A stretch of DNA of 64,000 nt from Candidatus Metaruminococcus caecorum (GCA_904420045.1 CAJFTY010000019.1:1-64000), one strand, 5' to 3'; numbered from the stretch's first letter, positions 1-9,581 are shown. Program-made: numbers and translations. Notes: a model not told the origin generated them from the sequence alone.

Positions 1-60
1 AGAATTGAACTGGGGATGAAGGTGTTGCAGACCTCTGCCTTACCGCTTGGCTATGGCGCC
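1..60 (-). tRNA. tRNA-Cys (GCA), 3' end cut by window edge
   Basis: The minus strand begins GGCGCCATAGCCAAG, a typical tRNA-Cys 5' end, and folds a seven-base anticodon loop CTGCAAC with anticodon GCA between GAGGT and ACCTT stem arms. The T arm and acceptor 3' strand run off the left edge, so the gene is partial. It is the last visible member of the four-gene tRNA operon and lies 3 nt after the CCA end of tRNA-Gly. Confidence 0.93.
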
Positions 61-63
61 GTA

Positions 64-139
64 TGGAGCGGGTTACGAGGCTCGAACTCGCTACCTCCAC
101 CTTGGCAAGGTGGCGCTCTACCAGATGAGCTAAACCCGC
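64..139 (-). tRNA. tRNA-Gly (GCC)
   Basis: A complete 76-nt cloverleaf on the minus strand. The acceptor stem pairs GCGGGTT with AACCCGC, the anticodon loop is TTGCCAA (anticodon GCC), the T loop is GTTCGAGCC-like, and the CCA end is encoded at 64-66. Confidence 0.96.
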
Positions 140-173
140 ATGGTTTGGAGCATGCCGCATGCTCCGGAAAAAG

Positions 174-249
<76 letters not shown>

Positions 250-285
250 ATGGCTGCACCCGACGGCGCATCCGAAAAAACAAGC

Positions 286-314
286 GTAAAAAATGGGCGC
301 AGCCCATTTTTTAC
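286..314 (-). terminator. Perfect hairpin between tRNA-Asp and tRNA-Phe
   Basis: A 13-bp perfect inverted repeat (286-298 and 302-314) has a 3-nt loop, a GC-rich core and A-tract/T-tract ends, so it resembles an intrinsic terminator in both directions. On the minus strand it follows tRNA-Asp and precedes tRNA-Phe. It may be a partial terminator or a processing stem inside the tRNA operon. Confidence 0.6.
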
Positions 315-327
315 AAGCCTTGTTAAG

Positions 328-404
328 TGGCGACCCGGATCGGGTTCGAACCGACGACCTCTAGCGTGACAGGCTAGCGTTCTAACCAACTGAACTACCG
401 GGCC
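328..404 (-). tRNA. tRNA-Asp (GTC)
   Basis: A complete 77-nt cloverleaf on the minus strand. The acceptor pairs GGCCCGG with CCGGGTC, the anticodon loop is CTGTCAC (anticodon GTC) between CTAGC/GCTAG arms, and CCA is encoded at 328-330. It is the first gene of the tRNA operon. Confidence 0.96.
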
Positions 405-440
405 ACTGTTTCGCCGCCTACTACTCAAGCGACGAAGTTT

Positions 441-469
441 ATTATATCAAAACCAGAAAACTTTGTCAA
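441..469 (-). promoter_or_regulatory. Consensus sigma-A promoter of the tRNA operon
   Basis: On the minus strand, TTGACA (464-469) and TATAAT (441-446) are separated by 17 nt, an exact consensus vegetative promoter. It lies about 37 nt upstream of tRNA-Asp and so should drive Asp-Phe-Gly-Cys. Confidence 0.9.
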
Positions 470-504
470 CTGATTTTTCAAAGTTTTTGGTTTTTCTTGC
501 AGCC

Positions 505-1383
505 TTATTTTGCCCGGTCCAGCAGTTCGGTGAGCTCCTGTTTGTTAAATCGGTATTTCTTGTTGCAGAAATGACAGCCGACTTCGGTTTTGCCATCCTC
601 TTCGATGATGGTCTCCAGCTCTTTTCGCCCCATGCTGATTAAAGCCTTTTCCACCCGCTCGCGGCTACAATCACATGTATATGCCGTCTCGCAGGAATCC
701 AGAACATTGGGATTTAATCCCGCAAGCAGATCCATGGCGATCTGCTCGGGCGTTTTCCCCTCGTCGATCAACTGGGAAATGGGCGCAAAGCCGTTTACAT
801 TCCGTTCGATCACGTCAATGCAGCTTTCGTCTGCAAAGGGAAGAAGCTGCACCAGAAATCCCCCCGCCGCCCGCACGGTCAGGTCGGGATTGACTAAAAC
901 CCCCAGGCTGCACACCGTGGGGATCTGCTCGCTCACCGCGAAATAGCGGGTGATGTCCTCGGCGATCTCCCCGGACTCGATGGGGACCTGTCCCACATAC
1001 GGCTCTTTGAGCCCCAAATCCTTGACCACCTGCAAAAAGCCGTCCTTTCCCACAGCGCCCGACACATCCAGCTTGCCGTACTGGTTGAGGGGAAGCTCCA
1101 CCACCGGGTTTGCCACATAGGACTTGACGTTCCCTCTGCTGTTTGCCACCGCGATCAGAGAGCCGGTCTCCCCGCCGCCGTTCATCCGCAGGGTCAGCGT
1201 ATCGTTTTCTCCCTTTAACTGCACCCCCATGATGGAGGCGGCGGTGGTCAGCCTGCCCAGGGCGGCGGTCACCACTGCGGAGGTCCGATGAGTCCGCTCA
1301 ATTTTACTGACAATGTCGGTGGAGTCGATGGCGATGGCCACCGCCGACCCATCCTCGGAAATCGCTCGTACCAGTTTGCCCAC
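505..1383 (-). CDS. hslO: Hsp33 redox-regulated holdase chaperone
   Basis: Hsp33 is a cytosolic holdase that binds unfolding proteins when oxidative stress releases its zinc. The protein is 292 aa, the usual family length. The N-terminal substrate-binding domain fills most of it, and the C-terminal redox switch has the four zinc cysteines as C237-x-C239 and C270-x-x-C273. The start is GTG, preceded by GGAAGGA seven bases upstream. It is followed on the same strand by the tRNA operon with its own promoter. The upstream methyltransferase ends 16 nt before this start, so the two are probably co-transcribed. Confidence 0.95.
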   Translation of the reverse strand: MGKLVRAISEDGSAVAIAIDSTDIVSKIERTHRTSAVVTAALGRLTTAASIMGVQLKGENDTLTLRMNGGGETGSLIAVANSRGNVKSYVANPVVELPLNQYGKLDVSGAVGKDGFLQVVKDLGLKEPYVGQVPIESGEIAEDITRYFAVSEQIPTVCSLGVLVNPDLTVRAAGGFLVQLLPFADESCIDVIERNVNGFAPISQLIDEGKTPEQIAMDLLAGLNPNVLDSCETAYTCDCSRERVEKALISMGRKELETIIEEDGKTEVGCHFCNKKYRFNKQELTELLDRAK

Positions 1384-1399
1384 TTTTGATTCCTTCCTT

Positions 1400-2149
1400 T
1401 TATCCGTTTTGCTGTTTTTGGGTTACATAAATCAGCCGCTGTGTCTGAGGGCCGGGAGGCTCCAGCGTATCGTCCCCGTACACCGCCTCAATCCGCAGGC
1501 CCGCGCGGGTTAGCATCTGCTCCATCTGGATTTGAGAATAGGCCCGCTCTTTAAATTCCTCTCCCCATCGGAGATAAACCTCCCCGTCCGGCTCAAAAAA
1601 GTCCAAGGTGATGGCGGTGAGGCCCTCCCCCAGATACTGGTTCTGCCAGACGCAGTAGACCTCTTCCAGATCGTAGACGAAGGTGTTGTTCCTAAGCACC
1701 TGCTCGTGCTTATACAGGGTGTTGACGTCAAACACAAACGTCCCCTGAGGATGCAAAAACAGGGACACCCGGCTTAGAGCCTTTTGCAGCTCGTCCGGGT
1801 CGGTGATGTGGTTAAGGCTGTCCAACGCGCACACCGCGCAGTCCACTGTGCCGAACATGTCCAAATCCTGCATGCTTTGGCGCAAAAACTGGATGTCAAA
1901 GCCCTGTTCGTATTTTTTCTCAATCGCCTCGTTGAGCATATCCTCCGAGGAATCTACCCCGATCACGTCGTAGCCCAGGCGGGCGAATTCCACACTCAGG
2001 CTCCCGGTGCCGCAGGCCAGATCCAACAGGATATTCCCTGGCGGATTGTGCGCCCGAAGCAGTTTGTCAAAGTAAGCCGCCCGCTTTTTATAGGACACGT
2101 TGCCGGTCAGCGCGTCATAAAACGAGGCAAATTTTGCATAACTATTCAT
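1400..2149 (-). CDS. Class I SAM-dependent methyltransferase
   Basis: This 249-aa protein has the Rossmann methyltransferase fold. Motif I is visible as LLDLACGTGSLS near residues 42-53, followed by an acidic GVDSSEDML motif and a central DCAVCALDSLNHI segment. This type is common in Firmicutes downstream of small regulators, but its substrate cannot be told from the sequence. Its ATG overlaps the last 8 nt of the yerC-like gene, which suggests translational coupling, and hslO follows after 16 nt. Confidence 0.85.
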   Translation of the reverse strand: MNSYAKFASFYDALTGNVSYKKRAAYFDKLLRAHNPPGNILLDLACGTGSLSVEFARLGYDVIGVDSSEDMLNEAIEKKYEQGFDIQFLRQSMQDLDMFGTVDCAVCALDSLNHITDPDELQKALSRVSLFLHPQGTFVFDVNTLYKHEQVLRNNTFVYDLEEVYCVWQNQYLGEGLTAITLDFFEPDGEVYLRWGEEFKERAYSQIQMEQMLTRAGLRIEAVYGDDTLEPPGPQTQRLIYVTQKQQNG

Positions 2150-2441
2150 CTTTTAAAAGCCCCAGACGCTCAAATACAATGCTGTATCCGTCGCTTCCAT
2201 AGGTCAGGGAGCGGTTTACCCGGCTGATGGTGGCGGTGGAAGCTCCCGTCTCGTTGACAATGTCGCTGTACACACGGTGCTCCGACAGCATTTTTGCCAC
2301 GTGCAGCCGCTGAGACATGGCCTTAAGCTCCGGCACGGTGCACAGGTCTTCAAAAAAGCTGTAGCATTCCTCCGGGGTTTTCAAAGCCAGTACCGCTTGG
2401 AACAAAAAGTCCACGTTGGCGTCTTTCAGTTTGCTGTTCAA
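2142..2441 (-). CDS. YerC/YecD family TrpR-like DNA-binding protein
   Basis: A 99-aa helical protein related to Trp repressor. The segment RLHVAKMLSEHRVYSDI followed by GASTATISRVNRSL is a helix-turn-helix of the TrpR/YerC type. YerC homologues are small Firmicutes regulators whose targets are poorly known. They lack evidence of tryptophan binding, so a link to the trp operon at 41 kb is only speculation. The start is TTG, chosen because AGGAGG lies nine bases upstream. It heads a likely three-gene unit with the methyltransferase and hslO. Confidence 0.85.
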   Translation of the reverse strand: MNSKLKDANVDFLFQAVLALKTPEECYSFFEDLCTVPELKAMSQRLHVAKMLSEHRVYSDIVNETGASTATISRVNRSLTYGSDGYSIVFERLGLLKDE

Positions 2442-2474
2442 TAGCTCGCGCCTCCTTTGTCGATCTTCTCATCC

Positions 2475-2503
2475 ATTTTAGCATAGCAAAGTATAAAAGT
2501 AAA
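2475..2503 (-). promoter_or_regulatory. Sigma-A promoter upstream of the yerC-like gene
   Basis: The minus strand carries TTTACT (2498-2503), a 17-nt spacer and TAAAAT (2475-2480), about 35 nt before the TTG start. It should drive yerC, the methyltransferase and hslO. Confidence 0.7.
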
Positions 2504-2537
2504 GCGCAAAAACGGGCGCTGCCGGTTTGTTCTATGC

Positions 2538-2571
2538 AAAAAGGAGGATGCCTTTCGGCGTCCTCCTTTTT
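2538..2571 (-). terminator. Intrinsic terminator after the GNAT gene
   Basis: A 15-bp stem (2538-2552 with 2557-2571, one G-T pair) has the loop TTTC and A/T-tract ends. It sits 14 nt after the GNAT stop codon on the minus strand and separates the lysA-GNAT transcript from the yerC promoter. Confidence 0.85.
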
Positions 2572-2584
2572 TACCGTCCTTATC

Positions 2585-3157
2585 CTAAATTTCCGGGCCC
2601 GTTTTGCTTTTTTCTTCATCCAAAAGGGATTCCCACCGCTCTTTGGATAAAAAGGTAAAATGCTCGGTGCGCTGTTCCCCAGTCATGGACAAAGCATGTC
2701 CCGCCGTGTGGTGGTACACAAACCCGCACTTTTCCTGTACCCGTCTGGATTTTTCGTTCCCATCGAAATAGCCGCACCATATTCCCGTGCATCCCAGGTC
2801 CTCAAAGCAGCGGCGGATAAGCCGCCGGACCGCCTCCGGAATCAGGCCCTGCCCCCAAAAGGGAACGCCGATCCAGTAGCCGATCTCCGCCTCGTTTTCC
2901 CCGATGGGCGCGCTGCCCTGCCCGGTGCGCATGATTCCCGCGCTGCCCACGGGCTGGCCTGTTTGTTTAAGCACGACGGCATAGGTCTCCGGATCGCTTA
3001 ACACAGTACGGATCACCCGCAGGCTGTCCTCCACACTGGTGTGGGGCGGCCAGCCCGCAATCGGCCCCACTCGGGGATCTTTGGCGTACTGGTACAGGTC
3101 TTTTGCGTCTTCGTCCCGCCAGGGGCGCAGGAACAGCCGGTCCGTCTCAAGTTCCAT
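2585..3157 (-). CDS. GNAT family N-acetyltransferase (RimJ/RimL-like)
   Basis: This 190-aa protein starts [19 protein letters not shown] and matches the RimJ/RimL branch of GNAT enzymes, which transfer acetyl from acetyl-CoA to a protein N-terminus or small amine. Visible features are the [19 protein letters not shown] region, which contains the acetyl-CoA pyrophosphate-binding Q/R-x-x-G-like loop, and the downstream [14 protein letters not shown] segment typical of the fold. The substrate is unknown. An AAAGGAG ribosome-binding site precedes the ATG. It follows lysA by 24 nt. Confidence 0.85.
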   Translation of the reverse strand: MELETDRLFLRPWRDEDAKDLYQYAKDPRVGPIAGWPPHTSVEDSLRVIRTVLSDPETYAVVLKQTGQPVGSAGIMRTGQGSAPIGENEAEIGYWIGVPFWGQGLIPEAVRRLIRRCFEDLGCTGIWCGYFDGNEKSRRVQEKCGFVYHHTAGHALSMTGEQRTEHFTFLSKERWESLLDEEKSKTGPEI

Positions 3158-3181
3158 GAAAGGGCTCCTTTCTTTGCCGGT

Positions 3182-4480
3182 TTATAAATCGTTCCGTATG
3201 AGATCCTCCGGGGTCTCCCGTTTGACGATCAGCCGGGCTTCTCCGTCTTTGACCATCACCACGGCGGGTTTGGTTGCCCGGTTGTAGTTGCTGGCCATGG
3301 AGTAATTGTACGCGCCGGTGGCCAGCACCGCCACCACGTCGCCGGGCTCCGTCTTTTGAAGCGGCATATCCTTGCCGATCAGGTCGCCGCTTTCGCAACA
3401 CTTGCCCGCCAGGGTGATGATCTGATCTCTGGGCGCGTCCGCCTTGTTGGCGCACACTGCCTCATACCGGCTCTGGTACAGCGCGTACCGGGGATTGTCA
3501 GTCATTCCTCCGTCGATGGACACATACGTGCGAACGCCGGGGATTTCCTTCACGCTGCCCACCCGGTACAGGGTGAGCCCTGCGGGGCCGGCGATGGAGC
3601 GCCCGGGCTCGATGACGATAAACGGCTGGTCGATTCCCAGGGCCTGGCAATCGGCTTTGACTTTGTCCGACACCTTGCGCATATACTGGTCGTACTCCAC
3701 AGGATTTTCCTCCTGGGTGTATTTGATGCCAAAGCCGCCCCCTAAGTTGAGTTCCTCCACCGCGTATCCCGTCTGGGCTTTGATATCCGCAATGAAGTGC
3801 AGCATCACGTCCGCCGCCATCACAAAGGGGTCGATGTCAAAAATCTGGGAGCCGATGTGGCAGTGCAGGCCGCCCAGCGTTACATGCTCCATGGATAAAG
3901 CCCGCTTGACCGCCTCCATGGCCTCGCCGTTTTCCAGCGCCAGGCCGAACTTGGAATCAATCTGCCCGGTCATGATAAACTCATGGGTGTGGGCCTCGAT
4001 ACCGGGCTTGACCCGGAACATGATCCGGGCGTTTTTGCCCATCTCCCCCGCCAGGGCGTTGAGAGTGTCGAGCTCCGTCAGGTTGTCTACGATGATATGG
4101 CCCACGCCGCACTCCAAGGCGTAGCGGAGCTCCTCCTCCGTCTTGTTGTTCCCGTGAAAACCGATATCCTGAGCCGGGAATCCCACCGACATGGCGGTGT
4201 ACAATTCTCCCATGGACACCACATCCAGGCCCAAGCCCTCATCCGCGATGATCCGGCACATCTCTTTGCAGCAAAACGCCTTGCTGGCGTAGTGGGGCAG
4301 CCCCCGGCCTCCGTAATAGGTGTCGATGGACTGTTTAAACTGGCGGCAGGCCTTGCGGATCATGGCCTCGTCCATCACATACAGCGGCGTGCCGAATCGC
4401 TCCGCCAGCTCTACGGTGTCCGCGCCTCCCACGGCCAGGTGCCTCTGTTCGTTTACGGTAAGATTGTTTGTCAGAATCAT
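3182..4480 (-). CDS. lysA: Diaminopimelate decarboxylase
   Basis: LysA decarboxylates meso-diaminopimelate to L-lysine, the last step of lysine synthesis, using PLP. The 432-aa length is usual. The PLP lysine is K67 in HYASKAFC, the glycine-rich phosphate loop is GGGFG, and the partner-subunit active-site motif CESGD is near residue 364. Its ATG has a GGAGG site. It lies 37 nt downstream of engB and just before the GNAT gene. No lysine riboswitch is seen directly upstream, so expression probably comes from the lon-engB transcript. Confidence 0.95.
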   Translation of the reverse strand: MILTNNLTVNEQRHLAVGGADTVELAERFGTPLYVMDEAMIRKACRQFKQSIDTYYGGRGLPHYASKAFCCKEMCRIIADEGLGLDVVSMGELYTAMSVGFPAQDIGFHGNNKTEEELRYALECGVGHIIVDNLTELDTLNALAGEMGKNARIMFRVKPGIEAHTHEFIMTGQIDSKFGLALENGEAMEAVKRALSMEHVTLGGLHCHIGSQIFDIDPFVMAADVMLHFIADIKAQTGYAVEELNLGGGFGIKYTQEENPVEYDQYMRKVSDKVKADCQALGIDQPFIVIEPGRSIAGPAGLTLYRVGSVKEIPGVRTYVSIDGGMTDNPRYALYQSRYEAVCANKADAPRDQIITLAGKCCESGDLIGKDMPLQKTEPGDVVAVLATGAYNYSMASNYNRATKPAVVMVKDGEARLIVKRETPEDLIRNDL

Positions 4481-4517
4481 CGTGTGTCTACCTCCTGTGT
4501 ATATTCCCGGAATTGTC

Positions 4518-5111
4518 TTACTCCTCGTCCCCTTCGCAGACCTCCTGGATCACAGCCTGCAGTTCGGGGATCCCGTCTCCTTTTTCCGATGAAACCGGGA
4601 TCATGGTGATTTGATCGCCGCAGGGGATTTCGGTTTCAAACGCCTTGAGCCGTTCCTCCTGCTGGCGCTTGGTCAGCTTGTCCGACTTGGTGAGCACCAC
4701 AATAAACGGAAACTCCCGGTCGATCAGGTAGTTCACCATATCCACATCCAGCTGGGTGGGCGGGTGGCGCATGTCGATCAGCGAGATCACAAGCCCCAGG
4801 TTCCGGTCGGCGTTAAAATACCCTTCCATCAGCTTGGACCACCGCTGTTTTTCACTTTTGGCCACCTTGGCGTACCCATAACCGGGCAGGTCCACAAAAT
4901 GGGCCCCGTCCACGTCAAAAAAGTTGATGGTCACCGTTTTCCCGGGCATAGAACTCACCCTAGCCAGGGATTTACGGTTGAGCAGTTTGTTGATCAGCGA
5001 GCTTTTTCCCACGTTGGAACGGCCCGCAAACGCGATCTCCACCGCGGTGGAGTCGGGCATCTGATCCATCCTCCCGTAGGACGTCAAAAACTGCGCTTTG
5101 TTAAAATTCAT
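4518..5111 (-). CDS. engB: Ribosome biogenesis GTPase EngB (YsxC/YihA)
   Basis: EngB is an essential GTPase for late 50S subunit assembly. The 197-aa protein has G1 GRSNVGKS at residues 30-37, G3 DLPGYG, G4 TKSD and G5 SSEKGD. The reading frame is open further upstream, into lon, but MNFNKAQF at 5111 is chosen because an AGGAAGAGG site precedes it and it matches family N-termini. The lon-engB neighbourhood (clpX-lon-engB) is conserved in Bacillota. It begins 31 nt after the lon stop. Confidence 0.95.
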   Translation of the reverse strand: MNFNKAQFLTSYGRMDQMPDSTAVEIAFAGRSNVGKSSLINKLLNRKSLARVSSMPGKTVTINFFDVDGAHFVDLPGYGYAKVAKSEKQRWSKLMEGYFNADRNLGLVISLIDMRHPPTQLDVDMVNYLIDREFPFIVVLTKSDKLTKRQQEERLKAFETEIPCGDQITMIPVSSEKGDGIPELQAVIQEVCEGDEE

Positions 5112-5142
5112 CCGTCGCCTCTTCCTTTCGAGAATGTCGGGT

Positions 5143-7578
5143 TCAAGACGGCACCGCAGCAGCAGCCGTCTCCTGAGCCGAGGCGGGCACCGCCGGGAAC
5201 TCAGACGAACGATCCTTCTGCCCTTTTTTCTCCGCGGGATGCCGCAGGGCGATTTCCAGCACCTGAGACACATGCTCCACCGGTACAAACGTCACCGCGT
5301 CGGTGACCGCCTTGTCAAATTGGGCGATGTCCGCCTTGTTCTCCTGGGGAATAATCACCGTTTTAGCTCCCGCCCGGTAGGCCGCCATGGACTTTTCCTT
5401 GAGCCCGCCGATGGCCAGCACCCGGCCCCGCAGGGTGACCTCACCGGTCATGGCCACGTCCCGTTTCACCGGGATGCCGGAAAGCGCAGAGGTCAGCGCC
5501 GTCACCAGTGTAATGCCGGCGGACGGGCCGTCTTTGGGCACCGCTCCCTCAGGCACGTGAACATGGATGTCCTTGGTTTTGTAAAAATCCTTGTCGATGC
5601 CGTACTGCGGGGCCAGGCTGCGCACATAGCTCACCGCGGTTTTGGCGGATTCCTTCATCACATCCCCCAGCCGCCCGGTGAGTTCCAGCCGTCCGGAGCC
5701 CTCCAGCACCGAAACCTCGATCTGCATGGTCTCTCCTCCCACGCTGGTCCAGGCAAGGCCAGTGGCCACGCCCACCTGGTCGGAAGAAAGAATGCTCTCG
5801 GGCAGGTATTTTTTCGGGCCCAAAAACTCCGGCAGATTTCTGGCGGTCACCGAAACCCTAGCCGTCTCGTCGTCCGCCACCTGCTTGGCCGCCTTGCGGC
5901 AAAGGGTTGCGATGCTCCGCTCCAGCTTGCGCACGCCGGCCTCCCGGGTGTAGTTGTCGATGAGCATGTAAAGCGCTTCCGTGCTGATTTTAAAGTTCTG
6001 CGGGGTCAGGCCATGTTTCTGAATCTGTTTTTTTACCAGGTGCCGCTTGGCGATCTGGAATTTTTCCTCCCGGGTGTAGCTATTTAGCTCGATGACCTCC
6101 ATCCGGTCCAGAAGGTGCACGGGAATGGTGTCCAGCGAGTTCGCTGTGGTTAAAAACAGCACCTCGCTCAGATCAAAGGGGATTTCAATATAATGATCCC
6201 GGAACGCGTAGTTCTGTTCGCTGTCCAGCACCTCCAGCATAGCGGAGGAGGGATCGCCCCGGAAATCCGAACCCATCTTGTCGATTTCGTCCAGCAGCAT
6301 CAGAGGATTGCGGGATTTCGCCTGCTTTAACGCGGTGATAATCCGTCCCGGCATGGCACCGATGTAGGTTTTCCGGTGTCCCCGGATATCGGATTCGTCC
6401 TTGACACCCCCCAGGGACAGCCGCACGTAACGGCGGCCCATGGCGGCGGCCACCGCCTTGGCAATGGAGGTCTTTCCAACGCCGGGCGGCCCCACCAGGC
6501 ACAAAATCTGCCCTTTGATATCCGGGCTCAATTTGCGCACCGCCAGGCTTTCCAGAATGCGCTCCTTGACCTTTTCCATGCCGTAGTGGTCTTTGTCCAG
6601 CACTTTTTTTGCCCGGTCCAAATCCAGCTTGTCCCTGGTTCTGTGATCCCATGGAAGCTCCAGGCAGGTTTCCAGATAGGTGCGGATCACGTTAGCCTCC
6701 TGGGAGTTGGGGGGCATCTTGTAAAGGCGCTCGCACTCCTTCATCAGCTTTTCCCGGGAGTCGTTTGGAATGTTCTGGATCGCCTGGATCTGGTCCGCCA
6801 GATCCACCGCTTCGTCCTGGACGTTTTCCCCTTCTCCCAGCTGTTCCGAGATCACCCGCATCTGCTCTCTGAGAAAATAATCCCGCTGGTTTTTCTCCAT
6901 CTGCTCCTTGACCTGCTCCAGCACGTCCCGTTCGGAGCGGAGGACTTCCGCCTCCCGCCCCAGTTCCTCCGCCAGGGCCTGAAGGCTGCTCAAAATATCC
7001 CGCTGCTCCAGTATGTACTGTTTGGCCTCAAACCGCAGCACCACGTTTTGAATGACCGCGTCAAACAGCGCGTAGGGATCCTCCTCCCCAAAAATCCGGT
7101 CGGTGGTTTCCTGCGCCATTTTGGGCACCATTTCACAGTAGTATTCGAACACCTGCTTGACCGAGCGCACCAGCGCCTCCGACCGAATGGGGTCGATCAC
7201 CTTGCGGCTGGGGGGAATCCGGGCCACCGCCGCCTCCAGATAGGGGTCCTGAGCTGTCAGCTCCTTGAGCCGCGCCTTGTGCATGCCCTCCACCAGCACC
7301 CGCACTGTGTCGCCGGATACCCGCAAAAGCTGCTGAATCTGCGCCACCACGCCCACAGTGTACAGATCCCGCAGGCCGGGCTCCTCGATATCCGCGTCCT
7401 TCTGGGTGACCAAAAAAATTTTTCGTTCGCCCTCCATAGCAGCGTTTAAAGCCGCAATGGATTTTTTTCGTCCCACATCAAAGTGCAGCACCATGGACGG
7501 GAACAGCACCAATCCCCGCATGGCCAGAACTGGCATCACCTGCCTTGCAGTGGACCGTTTGATCGTCGTTTTTTCCAT
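5143..7578 (-). CDS. lon: ATP-dependent protease La (Lon)
   Basis: Lon is a cytosolic AAA+ protease that degrades damaged and regulatory proteins. The 811 aa show an N-terminal substrate domain (about 1-200), a coiled-coil linker, an AAA+ module with Walker A GPPGVGKT at 363-370 and Walker [11 protein letters not shown] near 426-435, and the C-terminal protease domain with the Ser-Lys dyad S686 (PKDGPSAG) and K729 (GGLKEKS). The last 40 residues are alanine- and serine-rich and extend past the usual end. It is transcribed from a promoter about 300 nt upstream, so the mRNA has a long leader. Confidence 0.97.
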   Translation of the reverse strand: MEKTTIKRSTARQVMPVLAMRGLVLFPSMVLHFDVGRKKSIAALNAAMEGERKIFLVTQKDADIEEPGLRDLYTVGVVAQIQQLLRVSGDTVRVLVEGMHKARLKELTAQDPYLEAAVARIPPSRKVIDPIRSEALVRSVKQVFEYYCEMVPKMAQETTDRIFGEEDPYALFDAVIQNVVLRFEAKQYILEQRDILSSLQALAEELGREAEVLRSERDVLEQVKEQMEKNQRDYFLREQMRVISEQLGEGENVQDEAVDLADQIQAIQNIPNDSREKLMKECERLYKMPPNSQEANVIRTYLETCLELPWDHRTRDKLDLDRAKKVLDKDHYGMEKVKERILESLAVRKLSPDIKGQILCLVGPPGVGKTSIAKAVAAAMGRRYVRLSLGGVKDESDIRGHRKTYIGAMPGRIITALKQAKSRNPLMLLDEIDKMGSDFRGDPSSAMLEVLDSEQNYAFRDHYIEIPFDLSEVLFLTTANSLDTIPVHLLDRMEVIELNSYTREEKFQIAKRHLVKKQIQKHGLTPQNFKISTEALYMLIDNYTREAGVRKLERSIATLCRKAAKQVADDETARVSVTARNLPEFLGPKKYLPESILSSDQVGVATGLAWTSVGGETMQIEVSVLEGSGRLELTGRLGDVMKESAKTAVSYVRSLAPQYGIDKDFYKTKDIHVHVPEGAVPKDGPSAGITLVTALTSALSGIPVKRDVAMTGEVTLRGRVLAIGGLKEKSMAAYRAGAKTVIIPQENKADIAQFDKAVTDAVTFVPVEHVSQVLEIALRHPAEKKGQKDRSSEFPAVPASAQETAAAAVPS

Positions 7579-7886
7579 CGTAAATCACCTGCCGTCGGCA
7601 CTGAGTTTTCCTCGCCAACGGTACCCTTTCTTTTAAAATCCCCGCTCGCATGGTTTGTTTTTAAAACGGCGGAGCAATAGGCGCGTATTGCTTTTTTACG
7701 CTGCCCTTTCATTGAACGCTCCGTTTTTTAAACGGAGCCGCTTTCTTTGTTCATACAGTGGCGTTTCGCCGGGATGTCGCCGGGTGTTTCGGTCTTAAAC
7801 CGAGGCGAAGCATGTCCATTTGTTCTTCAATTGATAAAACCGCACTGGACAATCCATAAAAAGATCGATTACAACCGGTTAGGGTT
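7579..7886 (-). other. Long 5' leader of lon with several hairpins
   Basis: About 300 nt separate the predicted start of transcription (near 7879) from the lon ATG. No gene longer than about 60 codons fits here. The leader holds a 9-bp hairpin GCTCCGTTT/AAACGGAGC (about 7717-7737), a 7-bp hairpin AGCAATA/TATTGCT (about 7671-7690) and a possible TGTCCA/TGGACA pairing near 7813-7850. I do not recognise a known riboswitch. No CtsR- or CIRCE-like operator is visible. Confidence 0.5.
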
Positions 7887-7915
7887 ATTATACCGGGAAT
7901 CGTGCGGTTTTGCAA
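7887..7915 (-). promoter_or_regulatory. Sigma-A promoter of lon
   Basis: On the minus strand TTGCAA (7910-7915), a 17-nt spacer and TATAAT (7887-7892) form a strong vegetative promoter pointing at lon, starting about 300 nt before its ATG. Confidence 0.82.
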
Positions 7916-7937
7916 GAAAAAGCCGTGGAAATTGTCA

Positions 7938-7978
7938 AAAAAGCTTCGTTAAATGTTTACCATTTAACGAAGCTTTTT
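7938..7978 (-). terminator. Strong intrinsic terminator after clpX
   Basis: A perfect 18-bp inverted repeat (7938-7955 and 7961-7978) with a 5-nt loop ends in a T run on the minus strand just after the clpX stop. It isolates clpX from the lon promoter immediately downstream. Confidence 0.92.
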
Positions 7979-7985
7979 CCAGTTT

Positions 7986-9314
7986 TTATACCAGCCGGCG
8001 GCCGTCTGCGTCGGGCAGCGCCCGCTTTGGCATCATCAGTTGGGGAGGCTTTTTGTTCTTATTTTGGATGATGGTGGGCTGTCCGGTTTCCTGCACCGCG
8101 TCCTTGGTGATAATGATCTTTTCAATGGACGCGTTGGAGGGAGCGTCGAACATCAAACCGCCCAGAACCTCTTCCATAATTCCACGCAGGCCCCGGGCTC
8201 CAGTCTTGCGCTCAATGGCCTTGGCCGCTACCGCGCGCAGCGCCTCCGGCTCAAACTCCAGCTGTACTCCGTCCATGGAGAACAGGTACTGGTACTGCTT
8301 GACCAAGGCGTTTTTCGGCTCAGTCAGGATGCGCACCAGGGAATCCTCATCCAGGGCGTTCAACGAGGTGATGACCGGCAGACGGCCTACCAGCTCGGGA
8401 ATCAGACCAAACTTAACCAGGTCGTGGGGAATCACCTTTTGCAGCAGCGCGCCGGTATCCGCCTGCTCTTTGTCCTTGATTTTGGCGCCGAAGCCCAGCG
8501 AACCGGAGCCCAGCCGCTTCGAGATGATCTTCTCCAGTCCGTCGAATGCGCCGCCGCAGATAAACAGAATGTTGCGGGTGTCGATCTGGATAAACTCCTG
8601 GTTGGGGTGCTTTCTTCCCCCCTGGGGCGGCACGTTGGAGACCGTCCCCTCCAGGATCTTTAAAAGGGATTGCTGAACGCCTTCGCCGCTCACATCCCGG
8701 GTGATGGAGGTGTTTTCGGATTTCCGGGCGATCTTGTCGATCTCGTCGATGTAGATAATGCCCCGCTCGGCAGCCTCTACATCGTAGTCTGCCGCCTGAA
8801 TCAGCCGCACCAGGACGTTTTCCACATCCTCGCCTACATACCCTGCCTCGGTCAGGGTGGTGGCGTCCGCAATGGCAAAGGGGACGTTTAACACCTTGGC
8901 CAGCGTCTGTGCAAGCAGCGTTTTGCCTACGCCGGTGGGGCCAAGCAGCAACACATTGCTCTTTTGCAGCTCCACCTGGTTTTCCTGACCGCAGAAGATC
9001 CGTTTGTAGTGGTTGTATACCGCCACGGCGAAGGCCACCTTAGCCTCTTCCTGGCCGATGACATATTCGTCCAGAATCGCTTTCATCTCAGCGGGTTTTA
9101 AAATAGGAGTCTGTTCTTCCTCCCCATGACTGCCCCGGGAGGGCCGCTCCGGGATTTCCGACAGGGTTCCGTCGTTGACCAGCATTTGATAACACAGTTC
9201 CACGCACTCGTCGCAGATGTAGGCTCCGTTGCCGTACAGCATCCGGGCGACCTTGTTTTCCGGCTGGCCGCAGAAACAGCAGCGCGGAATTCCTTTTTCG
9301 TCTATTCCAGCCAT
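7986..9314 (-). CDS. clpX: ClpX, AAA+ unfoldase of the ClpXP protease
   Basis: ClpX recognises tagged substrates and feeds them to ClpP. The 442-aa protein has an N-terminal C4 zinc-binding dimerisation domain (CCFC near 12-15, CDEC at 34-37), a Walker A motif GPTGVGKT, Walker [11 protein letters not shown], and the small AAA+ subdomain, all at the expected spacing. The frame is open further upstream, but MAGIDEKG at 9314 is the best start: AAAGGA lies 11 nt upstream and the earlier ATG overlaps that site. It follows clpP on the same strand but is separated by a terminator hairpin. Confidence 0.96.
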   Translation of the reverse strand: MAGIDEKGIPRCCFCGQPENKVARMLYGNGAYICDECVELCYQMLVNDGTLSEIPERPSRGSHGEEEQTPILKPAEMKAILDEYVIGQEEAKVAFAVAVYNHYKRIFCGQENQVELQKSNVLLLGPTGVGKTLLAQTLAKVLNVPFAIADATTLTEAGYVGEDVENVLVRLIQAADYDVEAAERGIIYIDEIDKIARKSENTSITRDVSGEGVQQSLLKILEGTVSNVPPQGGRKHPNQEFIQIDTRNILFICGGAFDGLEKIISKRLGSGSLGFGAKIKDKEQADTGALLQKVIPHDLVKFGLIPELVGRLPVITSLNALDEDSLVRILTEPKNALVKQYQYLFSMDGVQLEFEPEALRAVAAKAIERKTGARGLRGIMEEVLGGLMFDAPSNASIEKIIITKDAVQETGQPTIIQNKNKKPPQLMMPKRALPDADGRRLV

Positions 9315-9481
9315 AATAATGACCATCCTTTCGCACTCATCGGGATGTTTTGTCCCGGCCGAACCGCCAAAATTCTGCACCGCGCACTGCGCAAACGATC
9401 AAAACTCCCTGATTCCCGCAGCAGTATCCGCCGCGGTCCGCCGTCCTTCGACAAAGCGGAAATTGGCATTCAAAACACAAC

Positions 9482-9505
9482 AACCCCCCTTAAAAAAGGG
9501 AGGTT
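9482..9505 (-). terminator. Hairpin terminator between clpP and clpX
   Basis: On the minus strand a 10-bp stem (9482-9491 with 9496-9505, one G-T pair, TTTT loop) is followed by a T/G-rich stretch. It lies about 80 nt after the clpP stop and would reduce read-through into clpX. Confidence 0.7.
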
Positions 9506-9581
9506 ATCCTGTTGTAAGCATCCTCTGGCGAAGCGCACCTTACGGTGGACTTTCCCCGCTCGCGGATGCAACCCATTTCGA

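Noticed and set aside
5098..7636. Long plus-strand frames opposite lon, clpX and other large genes
   Set aside because: They are antisense shadows caused by the GC-rich codon pattern; the minus-strand genes have full motifs and ribosome-binding sites.
7621..7860. Two short frames in the lon leader (about 20 and 60 codons)
   Set aside because: Neither has a clear ribosome-binding site; the longer one runs into lon out of frame. They may be chance, so only the leader is reported.
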